Of a stretch of 42,560 nucleotides of DNA, positions 8,790 through 16,217 are shown in pieces (within the stretch, counting starts at the first letter, position 1; the number at the start of each line of letters is the position of its first letter). The translations under genes were made by a program, and so were the position numbers. The notes beneath the pieces were generated by a model. The model was not told the DNA's origin, did no database searches, and saw nothing but the letters and a program-made list of their open reading frames with translations. The DNA is from an uncultured Clostridia bacterium (GTDB taxonomy: Bacteria; Bacillota; Clostridia; Oscillospirales; Ruminococcaceae), in the NCBI GenBank assembly GCA_947625615.1, contig CANQPB010000019.1:1-42560 (forward strand), read 5' to 3'.

Positions 8790-8847
8790 TTACTACAGTA
8801 ACTTAAGATTTTAGGGGCGGCGAAAGGCTTTTTACGGAGGTTTAATC

Positions 8848-10545
8848 ATGTCCTACCAGCGTCTTGGGGATCTTCTTGTTTCGGCGGGAATAATCGACGA
8901 AAACAGTCTTGAGCGCGCGCTCAGAATCCAGAAGACGGAAAGAAAGCGTCTCGGCGCCGTTTTGATAGAATCGGGGGAGATCACCGAGCGCCAGCTTATC
9001 GACGCCATGTCGAAGCAGCTGAATATAGGATATATCGACCTGACAAAGGTGTCCGTCCCCGCGCGAATGGCAAAGCTCCTGCCGGAGGGGATTGCAAGGC
9101 GGCACGGGGTGGCGCCGGTGGCTGCCACGCGGGAGGAGATCGTCATCGCGATGTCCGATCCCATGGATTACGTCGCCGTTGAAGAGGTAAGGGCGGCGAC
9201 AAGAAGAAAGGTCGTCCCGAAGATAGCGCAGGCGGCAGCGGTCGAGCGGGTTATCGCCACACTCTACGGAAACGAGGGCGCCGCAAGGGCTATAGAGGAC
9301 ATGCTCAGCGAGGGGCAGACACCGCCGCAATATCCCGACGGCCCGAAGGAGATCGCCGAGGGAGGCACCGACGCCGCGCCGACCGTCAGGCTTGTAAATT
9401 CGATAATAGAGCGAGGGGTGGCGGAACGCGCCTCGGACATTCACATAGAGCCGCGGGCCGGCGACACTGCCGTGAGAATGAGAATAGACGGCATTTTAAG
9501 GAGGATACTCACCGTTCCGCGGGATTTGAGCGGCTCGGTGGTGTCAAGGATAAAGGTGATGTCGAATCTCGACCCCACCGAAAGGCGGCTGCCTCAGGAC
9601 GGCCGCGCCAACGTAAGGGTAAAGGGCGCGGAGATAGACATAAGGGTATCCACCCTGCCGACGATATACGGCGAAAAGGTCTCGCTGAGAATTTTAAACA
9701 AGGGCACCCAGCTTCGCAGCGCGCAGGCGCTCGGGCTTATGGGGAGCGACCTTGAAAAGTACAATATGCTTATGAACAGCGCCGGCGGCATGGTGGTTAT
9801 CGTCGGGCCGACCGGCTCGGGAAAATCCTCTACGATGTATACGATGATAAATTCCCTGAACAGGGAGGGCGTAAACCTCGTCACCCTTGAAGACCCGGTG
9901 GAATACGATATTGACGGCGTGAACCAGGTGCAGATAAACGACAAAGTAGGCATGACCTTTGCAAACGGCCTGCGGGCGGTGCTAAGGCAGGATCCCGACA
10001 TAATCGCCGTCGGGGAGATTCGCGACGGCGAGACCGCAAGGATAGCCCTGAGGGCGGCCATCACCGGGCATCTCGTGCTTTCAACGCTTCACACAAACAG
10101 CGCGGTGTCGCTGCTCGATAGGCTGACCGACATAGGCTGCGAGCCCTATCTCATCGCCGAGGCGCTGAAAGGGGTGATCTCCCAGCGGCTGGTGAGAAGG
10201 ATCTGCCCCGACTGCAAAACCGAATATACGGCGGACGAGGAGGATCTCATCACCCTCGGACTGCCCGCCGGGACGGAAAACTTAAAGCTATACCGGGGCA
10301 GGGGCTGCCCCAACTGCTTCAACACCGGCTACCATGGCAGAATAGCGGCGTTCGAGATTTTGATAATGAGCCGCCGGACTAAAAGAATGGTCGCCGAAAA
10401 CGCCCCGCGAGACCTCTTGGAGGAGCAGTTTGCCCGCGAGGGGCGCTACCGCCCGCTGAAAGAGGGCGTGAGGGAGCTCGTAATGAGCGGGATAACTACG
10501 GTTTCGGAGATGAGAAGGATTTTGAACGCGGCGGAGACGGACTGA
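8848..10545 (+). CDS. pilB: Type IV pilus assembly ATPase PilB
   Basis: A 565-residue GspE/PilB-family secretion ATPase that powers pilus extension at the cytoplasmic face of the membrane. It has an MshEN-like N-terminal domain (about 1-140), then the catalytic core: Walker A GPTGSGKS at 320-327, an Asp box TLEDPVEY at about 346-353, Walker B IIAVGEIRD at 385-393 and the His box (LSTLHTNS) near 411-418. A tetracysteine zinc site (CPDC at 453-456, CPNC at 487-490) is typical of extension ATPases and absent from PilT. Length is normal. First gene of the pilus operon, under a strong promoter, 19 bp before pilC. No retraction ATPase follows. Confidence 0.95.
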   Translation: MSYQRLGDLLVSAGIIDENSLERALRIQKTERKRLGAVLIESGEITERQLIDAMSKQLNIGYIDLTKVSVPARMAKLLPEGIARRHGVAPVAATREEIVIAMSDPMDYVAVEEVRAATRRKVVPKIAQAAAVERVIATLYGNEGAARAIEDMLSEGQTPPQYPDGPKEIAEGGTDAAPTVRLVNSIIERGVAERASDIHIEPRAGDTAVRMRIDGILRRILTVPRDLSGSVVSRIKVMSNLDPTERRLPQDGRANVRVKGAEIDIRVSTLPTIYGEKVSLRILNKGTQLRSAQALGLMGSDLEKYNMLMNSAGGMVVIVGPTGSGKSSTMYTMINSLNREGVNLVTLEDPVEYDIDGVNQVQINDKVGMTFANGLRAVLRQDPDIIAVGEIRDGETARIALRAAITGHLVLSTLHTNSAVSLLDRLTDIGCEPYLIAEALKGVISQRLVRRICPDCKTEYTADEEDLITLGLPAGTENLKLYRGRGCPNCFNTGYHGRIAAFEILIMSRRTKRMVAENAPRDLLEEQFAREGRYRPLKEGVRELVMSGITTVSEMRRILNAAETD

Positions 10546-10564
10546 GCGGCTTAAGAGGTGGAAT

Positions 10565-11779
10565 ATGGCGTATTACAGATATAAGGCCCGAAAAGCCGAC
10601 GGCGGACGCGTGAGCGGTATAGTCGAGGCGGCGGGAGAGCTTGAGGCCATAGGCATTATAAGGCAGAACTGCGCCGTAGTGGATAAAATATCCGAAACGG
10701 GGGCGGCGAAAGGCTTTCGCCTCAGCTTGACCGAGCCGTCCCGAGCGGACGACCGCACCCTCGCCCTTACCGCCGCGAGGTTTTCAATAATGCTCCGCGC
10801 GGGGATACCCGTAGGCAGAGTTGTCGGGCTGATAGCCGATCAGACCGGAGACAGGCTTATGAAAAGAATACTGACGGAATGCGCCGCCGACGTGAACGCG
10901 GGGCTGCCCTTGGCCTCCTGCCTTGAAAAGCAGGGCGGAAAGATACCCGCGGTGTTCGTCGAGACGGTTCGCGCCGGCGAGGAGACCGGCGCCCTTGACG
11001 TCTGCTTCGAGCGGCTGAGGGCTTACTACGAGAAGTCGGACGCCGTGAGAAAAAAGGTGCGCTCGGCGCTCATCTACCCGGTGTTTTTGCTTATCCTTGC
11101 CGCCGCGGTGGTGGGGATAGTCATGGTAAAGCTGGTGCCGGTGATGCTGAGGCTGTACGAGGGCGCGGGCGAAAGTCTGCCCCTGCCGACAAGGCTTTTG
11201 ATGTCGGCGTCGGGCTTTTTGGCGGCATACTGGCCCGTTATCGCGGGTGCAGCCGTCGCCGCGGCGGTTGTTTTCGGGATATGGTCGCGCACGCAAAAAG
11301 GCAGCATGAAGCTTGACGGAATAAAGCTTAAGCTCCCCGTGATAGGAAAGATATCATCTATGAACGCCGCAAGCCAGTTTGCCGGGACGCTGTCGGCGCT
11401 TCTCGGCGCGGGGCTTACGGTGTCGAGGGCGGCGGCTGCCGCCTCGGGAGCCATGGAAAACCGAGCCGCCGCCGAGGAGATCTTAAACGGGATAACCGGC
11501 CTTGAGGCGGGGAAAAGCCTCGGGGACATTCTGAGAAACTGCCGCACTCTCCCGAAAATGCTTGCGGAAATGGCCGACGCCGGCGACGAGTCCGGCTCTT
11601 TGGAGGAAGCCATGAATACCGCCGGGATATTTTACGGAAACGAGGCCGCCGAGGCCTCGGACAGGGCTCTGAAAATGCTCGAGCCCGCTCTCACCGTATT
11701 TCTCGGGGCGTTCATAGGCTTTATTGTTATAGCGATATACATGCCGATGTTCGGAATGTATAACGGAATATCAGCCTGA
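10565..11779 (+). CDS. pilC: Type IV pilus inner-membrane platform protein PilC
   Basis: A 404-residue GspF/PilC-family membrane protein. It has two repeated T2SSF domains (about 65-190 and 265-395), the first with the hallmark GIPVGRVVGLIADQT-like helix pair, and three membrane segments (about 166-190, 210-235 and 375-400). It sits under the growing pilus and couples PilB to pilin insertion. The N-terminal YKARKADGG region is typical. ATG at 10565 follows AGAGGTGG. Length is normal for the family. Second gene of the operon; a 40-bp gap with its own strong ribosome site separates it from the pilin gene. Confidence 0.94.
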   Translation: MAYYRYKARKADGGRVSGIVEAAGELEAIGIIRQNCAVVDKISETGAAKGFRLSLTEPSRADDRTLALTAARFSIMLRAGIPVGRVVGLIADQTGDRLMKRILTECAADVNAGLPLASCLEKQGGKIPAVFVETVRAGEETGALDVCFERLRAYYEKSDAVRKKVRSALIYPVFLLILAAAVVGIVMVKLVPVMLRLYEGAGESLPLPTRLLMSASGFLAAYWPVIAGAAVAAAVVFGIWSRTQKGSMKLDGIKLKLPVIGKISSMNAASQFAGTLSALLGAGLTVSRAAAAASGAMENRAAAEEILNGITGLEAGKSLGDILRNCRTLPKMLAEMADAGDESGSLEEAMNTAGIFYGNEAAEASDRALKMLEPALTVFLGAFIGFIVIAIYMPMFGMYNGISA

Positions 11780-11819
11780 AAATTCGGGCGAAGCGAATCG
11801 GAAAGGAGTATAAAAATCC

Positions 11820-12284
11820 ATGAAAACAACAACACCTGACAAAAGGGGCTTTACGCTTGCGGAAATGCTTATTGTCATCGCTATAATCGCGATCCTGATA
11901 GCCATTGCGATGCCTGTGTTCACCTCGCAGCTTCGCTCGGCCCGCCTTGCCGCCGATCACGCAAATATCCGCGCCGCATATACCTGGGCGCAGTCGGCAA
12001 ACCTTATGGGCTCGGCAGACCTTGACGGGGACGGAGAAATTAAGGCCGGGGAAACGAGCGGAAATTATACATCAACAACTGTTTACTTCCACCGCGACGG
12101 TTCCGTCTCTTCCAGCCCCGACAACTGCTATACTCTACAAGTGACCGCCAAAGGCGACGAATGCGGAGAATCGGCGGGCTGCGGCAAAGATACTCATGTT
12201 CAAGGTAAAAAGATAACCATTGTGTATACCCCGCCGACTGCGGGAAATCAAAATCAGGGTGCATGGGCGGTAGTGCTCGCGTGA
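11820..12284 (+). CDS. pilA: Major type IV prepilin with an EF-hand-like loop
   Basis: A 154-residue prepilin. The leader ends KRG and processing should fall after Gly10 before Phe11 (G/FTLAE), with the conserved Glu at +5, followed by the long hydrophobic N-terminal helix to about residue 33. Behind the helix, residues 67-78 read DLDGDGEIKAGE, an exact match to the canonical 12-residue EF-hand calcium loop (acidic 1, 3, 5; Gly 6; Ile 8; Glu 12). The globular part contains three cysteines (CYTL, CGES, CGKD). It is the only gene here with a full class III signal, so it is the likely major pilin. Strong ribosome site GGAAAGGAG at 11800-11808. Substrate of PilD encoded next. Confidence 0.92.
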   Translation: MKTTTPDKRGFTLAEMLIVIAIIAILIAIAMPVFTSQLRSARLAADHANIRAAYTWAQSANLMGSADLDGDGEIKAGETSGNYTSTTVYFHRDGSVSSSPDNCYTLQVTAKGDECGESAGCGKDTHVQGKKITIVYTPPTAGNQNQGAWAVVLA

Positions 12285-13084
12285 CAAAAATGTCCGTCTT
12301 TGACCTCAGCGTCGCGGGGGCAGCGGCGGCGCTTCTTATGATATTTTTCGCCGGCGCCTGTTTCGGGAGCTTTATCAACTGCGCGGTGATCCGCCTGACG
12401 AAAAGAACCGGCTCCCTCTGGGGGCGGTCGGAATGCCCCGAGTGCGGGCATGCCCTCGGCGCCGCAGATCTGATACCCATTCTGAGCTGGGTCTTTCTTC
12501 GCGGGAAATGCCGCTATTGCCGAAAAAAGATCTCCGCAAGATACCCCTTGGCCGAGCTTCTTTGCGGCGCTGGCTTTTCAGGGATCGCCGCCGCGAGGGG
12601 CTTAAGCCTTACGGCTCTTGAATATGCCGCAGCGTTTTCGATTATCTTTGCCGGGGCGCTCTGCGACATCGACACCCTCTGCGTGCCGAACGGGATACAT
12701 CTGGCGCTTGCGGCGGTGTATCTCATTTTCCTGCCCGCGCAGCCCGATCCGCTAAAATGCCTTTTGAACGGCGTCTTCGGGTTTTTGATATACGGCGCGG
12801 GGCTGCTGATATTTTCGCTCATAGCCGACAGGATTTTAGGGCGGGCGGCGCTCGGCGGCGCGGACATAAAGCTGTTTGCGGTGCTGGGACTATACTTCGG
12901 CCCGGCGGGCACGCTCACGGTGCTGATAATCTCCTGCGCGGCGGGGCTTTTAGGCGCGGCGATCACGAAAAAGGGCTTCGGGCGTGAATTTCCGTTTCTG
13001 CCCTATATCGCGTTTGCCGCCTGGGCGGGCATGCTCTTTGCAGACAGGTTTGCGGAGCGGTATCTCGGCCTGTTTTCGGCGTGA
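12263..13084 (+). CDS. pilD: Prepilin peptidase / N-methylase PilD
   Basis: Membrane aspartic protease that cleaves prepilin leaders and methylates the new N-terminus. It has a first membrane helix with GACFGSFINC, a cytoplasmic zinc-type loop with two CxxC pairs (CPEC and CRYC), and the catalytic aspartates in CDIDTLCVPN and GGADIK (the GxGD-type motif, here with Ala in place of the middle Gly). About seven membrane helices follow. Length is normal (270). The start is uncertain: ATG 12263 has AGGG close upstream, GTG 12281 overlaps the pilin stop as GTGA, and ATG 12290 follows it. All give nearly the same protein, and translational coupling to the pilin gene is likely. Confidence 0.92.
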   Translation: MGGSARVTKMSVFDLSVAGAAAALLMIFFAGACFGSFINCAVIRLTKRTGSLWGRSECPECGHALGAADLIPILSWVFLRGKCRYCRKKISARYPLAELLCGAGFSGIAAARGLSLTALEYAAAFSIIFAGALCDIDTLCVPNGIHLALAAVYLIFLPAQPDPLKCLLNGVFGFLIYGAGLLIFSLIADRILGRAALGGADIKLFAVLGLYFGPAGTLTVLIISCAAGLLGAAITKKGFGREFPFLPYIAFAAWAGMLFADRFAERYLGLFSA

Positions 13085-13107
13085 ATATTTAGGAGGGAGG
13101 GACGGCT

Positions 13108-13992
13108 TTGTCCGCAAGAACGGTCGGGTTCGACATTGGCAGCAAAAATCTTCACGCGGCTGTCGCGCAAAACGGCGCAATCACCCGCTTTATCACCGAG
13201 CCGCTGCCCGAGGGAGCCGTTAAAAACGGCGTTATCTCTTCTTTTGAAGCCGTCGGGGAATTTATCCGCGAGGTGTGCAAAAAGCATTCCGTAAAGGCGA
13301 AAAACGCCGCGGTTGTTCTGCCGCCGGCTGTCTGCCTCTGCCGAAGGTGCGACCTTGAAAAGATGACCCACGAGCAGCTTATGATAAACCTCCCCTATGA
13401 ATTTCGGGACTACATCTCTGGCGGAAGGGATTCCTATATTTTTGACTACGCGGTGATGAATCCCGCCGGGGAGGCCGCGGATAAGCTTGAGCTTTTGGCC
13501 GCCGCAGCGCCCGTTTCCGCAATTTCGGACTATAGGGCTATGTTTCGCCGCGCGGGGCTTCGGCTGAAAACGGCCGTTCCGGCCGAGGCGGCATATTCCC
13601 GCCTGTTTGACAAAAATCCCGCCTGCGGCCCCTGCCACTGCGTCGCCGACATCGGCCTTGCGGCCTCGAGGCTTTATGTTTTCAGCGGCGGAAGGTTTGA
13701 ATCGAAACATGTCCTCGACGTCGGCTGTCAGGCTGTTGAAAGCGGGCTTGAATCAAGCCTGAAAATTGCCGAGGGCTTTCGGCGCGCGCTCCATTATCTC
13801 AGGTATATGGATCCCGGGCTTGAACCGAAAAAGCTGGTTTTGGTCGGCGGAGGTTCGGCCCTGCCGCAGCTTAAAAGCGCAGTAGTCTCGGCTCTCGAAC
13901 CCCTCGGCATAACCGTCTGCGGCCCAGAGGAGATTCTTTCGGGCAGCGAGGGAATCAGCGGCCTTTGCGCGGCGGGCGCCGCGCTTTTATAG
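13108..13992 (+). CDS. pilM: Type IV pilus assembly protein PilM (actin-like)
   Basis: A 294-residue actin-fold cytoplasmic protein. GFDIGSKNLHAAV near the start is the phosphate 1 loop and LVGGGSALPQL near the end the adenosine-binding loop, as in PilM/FtsA relatives. The order M-N-O after pilD matches other Gram-positive type IV pilus loci, where PilM binds the tail of PilN beneath the platform. The start is a TTG at 13108, supported by AGGAGGGA at 13091-13098. It is somewhat shorter than the 340-350 residue Gram-negative PilM. Confidence 0.85.
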   Translation: MSARTVGFDIGSKNLHAAVAQNGAITRFITEPLPEGAVKNGVISSFEAVGEFIREVCKKHSVKAKNAAVVLPPAVCLCRRCDLEKMTHEQLMINLPYEFRDYISGGRDSYIFDYAVMNPAGEAADKLELLAAAAPVSAISDYRAMFRRAGLRLKTAVPAEAAYSRLFDKNPACGPCHCVADIGLAASRLYVFSGGRFESKHVLDVGCQAVESGLESSLKIAEGFRRALHYLRYMDPGLEPKKLVLVGGGSALPQLKSAVVSALEPLGITVCGPEEILSGSEGISGLCAAGAALL

Positions 13993-14002
13993 GAGGATCT
14001 CA

Positions 14003-14569
14003 ATGAAAAAATTCGGAACGGCTTCCAAACGCACCCTCAATATGGCCGCAAAGCCGAGGGCGGATCTTCGGCCGGCTGCTGCGGCGGCGCTGATAATAAT
14101 CGTCGGCGGGGCGCTTTTGGCGCGCTTCGGGGTGATCGCCCGGCTTGAAAGGCTTGAACGCGAGGAGGCGGAGCTCTCGGAAATGACCGAACGGCTTTCG
14201 GCTCTGCGGGAGGAATGCGCCGACTTCGGCGAAATAAAAAGCCTTTATGAGCGCCGCGGCTTCGGGCCGTATGACCGCACGCTATGCGACCGCCTTGAGA
14301 TCCTCGAATTTTTGGAGGAAACCGTATTCCCGGCGGGGCGGGTTGAAAGCCTCGGCATAAACGGCAGGACGGTTTCTTTAAAGGTGTCGGGGCCGACGCT
14401 GAGCGAAACCTCAAAGCTCCTGGACGCCCTTAAAAGCGACGAACGGGTGGAGACGGTAACGATATCCTCCTTTTCAGAGGAGCAAAAAAGCCCGTCGGTC
14501 TCGCTGACGGTCACCCTTGCCGACGCGAGCGGCTTAAGCCGTGAAGCCGAAAAAACGGGAGGCGAATGA
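14003..14569 (+). CDS. pilN: PilN-like pilus alignment protein
   Basis: A 188-residue bitopic protein with a basic cytoplasmic tail (1-22), one membrane helix (about 24-45), a coiled coil (about 46-80) and a C-terminal alpha-beta domain (about 95-170). The pattern DRLEILEFLEE ... GINGRTVSLKVSG is that of the PilN/GspL-C ferredoxin-like fold. Sequence divergence is high, so the call rests on topology and on its position between pilM and pilO. ATG follows AGGAGGATCTCA. The stop codon is one base before the start of the next gene. Confidence 0.75.
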   Translation: MKKFGTASKRTLNMAAKPRADLRPAAAAALIIIVGGALLARFGVIARLERLEREEAELSEMTERLSALREECADFGEIKSLYERRGFGPYDRTLCDRLEILEFLEETVFPAGRVESLGINGRTVSLKVSGPTLSETSKLLDALKSDERVETVTISSFSEEQKSPSVSLTVTLADASGLSREAEKTGGE

Positions 14570-14570
14570 A

Positions 14571-15113
14571 ATGTTTCCAAAACGCCATAAATTCGCCCTG
14601 CTTGCGGCTTTTGCGGCCGTCGCCGCCGCTATATACATCGCCGCGTTTTACATTCCGACGGAGCGAAAGCTTTCGGAAATCTCCGGCAAAAAGGCGGCCG
14701 CCGCGGAGGATCTCGCCCTTGCCGAAGAAGCGGTCAGGGAATACGCCGAGATGAAAAGCGAGCTCTACGAGGCGGCCGCCGCGCCCGGCCTCGGCGAGAT
14801 GCCGGAATATGACAACATCGACGCGCTGACCGGCTATTTAGGCTCGGTATTTTCGGGCTCTACGCCCGAGCTTTACTACGAAACGCCGGTCGCCGAGGGC
14901 AGCGTTGTCATGCGCACCGTAAGCTTCGGATTTTCCGCCGAAAGCTATTCCGAGATGAAAAGCACCCTCTCGCTTCTTACAGGCTCGGGATTCAGGTGTC
15001 AGCTGAAAAGCGTTTCTCTGTCTTCCGAGAGCGGCGACATCTCAAGCGGCGGCCTCAGGGTGTCGGGGAGCATAGTCTTTTACGAATATCTCTCGCCGGA
15101 AAGCGCCGGCTAA
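14571..15113 (+). CDS. pilO: PilO-like pilus alignment protein
   Basis: A 180-residue bitopic protein: a short basic N-terminus, a membrane helix (about 8-28), an Ala/Glu-rich coiled coil (about 33-68) and an alpha-beta C-terminal domain ending in FYEY, typical of PilO/GspM. It is expected to dimerise with the PilN-like protein. The ATG at 14571 is preferred over an in-frame ATG at 14541 inside pilN because GGGAGG (14558-14562) sits 8 bases upstream of 14571. The gap to pilN is one base. Confidence 0.75.
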   Translation: MFPKRHKFALLAAFAAVAAAIYIAAFYIPTERKLSEISGKKAAAAEDLALAEEAVREYAEMKSELYEAAAAPGLGEMPEYDNIDALTGYLGSVFSGSTPELYYETPVAEGSVVMRTVSFGFSAESYSEMKSTLSLLTGSGFRCQLKSVSLSSESGDISSGGLRVSGSIVFYEYLSPESAG

Positions 15114-15129
15114 ACGGAAAGGAGCGGCG

Positions 15130-15768
15130 ATGAATTTTCTGAACGACTGCCGAGGGGCGTCCCTTGCGTGGGCGCTTCTTCTGCTTTTAATATGCGCTCT
15201 TGCGGGCGGCGCGGTCATGAACGCCGCTGCCGCCGGCCTCGGGAGATTCGAGCGCGGCCCCGAATATTACCGCGAATGCCTTTGCGCCGAATCGGCGGCC
15301 GGGCTTGTCGCCGACAGCATAAAATCGGCCGAGAAAATCTCGGCAATCTTCGGCGAGGCGGAAAACTTCTCCTACGGCAGTGCTGTGAGCCCCGACGACG
15401 GCGATTTTATATATCTTATATGGGAGGAGCTTAAAAGCGCCCTCAGGGCGGGATTCTACTCGAGCCCCGACTACCGCGCCGCCCACCCCGGCGAGGCGAT
15501 GCCCGCGGTAAAGATCCCCGAAAAGAAGACCTTCACCGTTGAAGTAAACGGCGACGAAAGATTTTTGCCCGCCGCAATAGAGATCGATTTCGGTGAAAGC
15601 TTTGATGAGATTTCCTTTGCCGTCTCCTGCGGGGACTGCGAAATAACCTTTAAGGCGGGCTGCCGGGTGAAGACCTATGACGTCACCTATTTCGGCGGCG
15701 GGGCGGAGCTTGTTTTTGACGCCGACGGTATAGTCTTCAAGCGGGAAAGCGGGGAGGCGAAGCCGTGA
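15130..15768 (+). CDS. PilX-like minor pilin or pilus accessory protein
   Basis: A 212-residue protein with a prepilin-like N-terminus. CRG is followed by a long hydrophobic helix (about residues 10-33), but the +5 residue is Trp rather than Glu and the +1 residue Ala rather than Phe. This resembles PilX-type minor pilins, whose start often reads RGxxL followed by a Leu-rich helix. The soluble part has six cysteines, including a CGDC pair, suggesting disulfides. AAAGGAGC precedes the ATG. It sits between pilO and a second minor-pilin-like gene with which it overlaps by four bases. I infer a role in priming or stabilising pili; function not established. Confidence 0.6.
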   Translation: MNFLNDCRGASLAWALLLLLICALAGGAVMNAAAAGLGRFERGPEYYRECLCAESAAGLVADSIKSAEKISAIFGEAENFSYGSAVSPDDGDFIYLIWEELKSALRAGFYSSPDYRAAHPGEAMPAVKIPEKKTFTVEVNGDERFLPAAIEIDFGESFDEISFAVSCGDCEITFKAGCRVKTYDVTYFGGGAELVFDADGIVFKRESGEAKP

Positions 15769-16070
15769 AACCTATAGATAAGCTTCGTTCAGACCGCGGC
15801 GAAACTCTTGCCGAAACCCTTGCGGCGCTGGCGCTTTGCGCAATAGCCCTCACAATTCTCGCGACGGCCCTTGCCGCGGCCTCGCAATATGACGCCGCCT
15901 CGCGAAGCGCCGACGAAAGCCTTTATTCCGCCGTTTCGGCGGCCGAACGCGCCGAGGGCGAGGGGGAATATAAAAGCGTAACCGTCAGCGGGAACGGAAA
16001 AACCGCCTTTATCGGCGTGAACGTCTACGGCCCGCAGGACGGCCCCTGCTCCTATAAAATCGGGAAATAA
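15765..16070 (+). CDS. PilV-like minor prepilin, small
   Basis: A 101-residue prepilin-like protein. The signal reads DRG/ETLAE: Glu at +5 is conserved but +1 is also Glu instead of Phe or Met, followed by an Ala/Leu-rich helix of about 22 residues. The globular part is only about 60 residues. Starts with GTG overlapping the previous stop (GTGA), with GGGGAGG upstream, so it is translationally coupled. Last gene of the pilus operon; I see no hairpin terminator between it and the next promoter. Likely a minor pilin at the pilus tip, by position and signal. Confidence 0.65.
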   Translation: MKPIDKLRSDRGETLAETLAALALCAIALTILATALAAASQYDAASRSADESLYSAVSAAERAEGEGEYKSVTVSGNGKTAFIGVNVYGPQDGPCSYKIGK

Positions 16071-16112
16071 GGCAGTGTCAGAAGATTTGGCCGCAAAATT
16101 TTTAATTTGCTC

Positions 16113-16141
16113 TTGACATTTTCGCCGCCTGCTGTTATACT
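16113..16141 (+). promoter_or_regulatory. Promoter of the ParB-like/BMP fusion gene
   Basis: TTGACA (16113-16118), 17 bases, TATACT (16136-16141), with TGT before the -10. Its core shares TCTTGACATTTT and TGTTATACT with the pilus operon promoter. Confidence 0.85.
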
Positions 16142-16153
16142 GTCACTGATGTT

Positions 16154-16168
16154 GTGCATAGTGCACTA
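16154..16168. promoter_or_regulatory. Palindrome just downstream of the promoter, possible operator
   Basis: GTGCA-TAG-TGCAC (16154-16166) overlaps the perfect palindrome TAGTGCACTA (16159-16168). It lies 13-27 bases past the -10 box, where a repressor would block transcription. The cognate regulator is unknown; the downstream protein itself carries ligand- and ParB-like domains. Confidence 0.45.
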
Positions 16169-16217
16169 ACTTCAATCATAATTATTGGATAAATTACCAA
16201 CGAAAGGGGACTATAAA

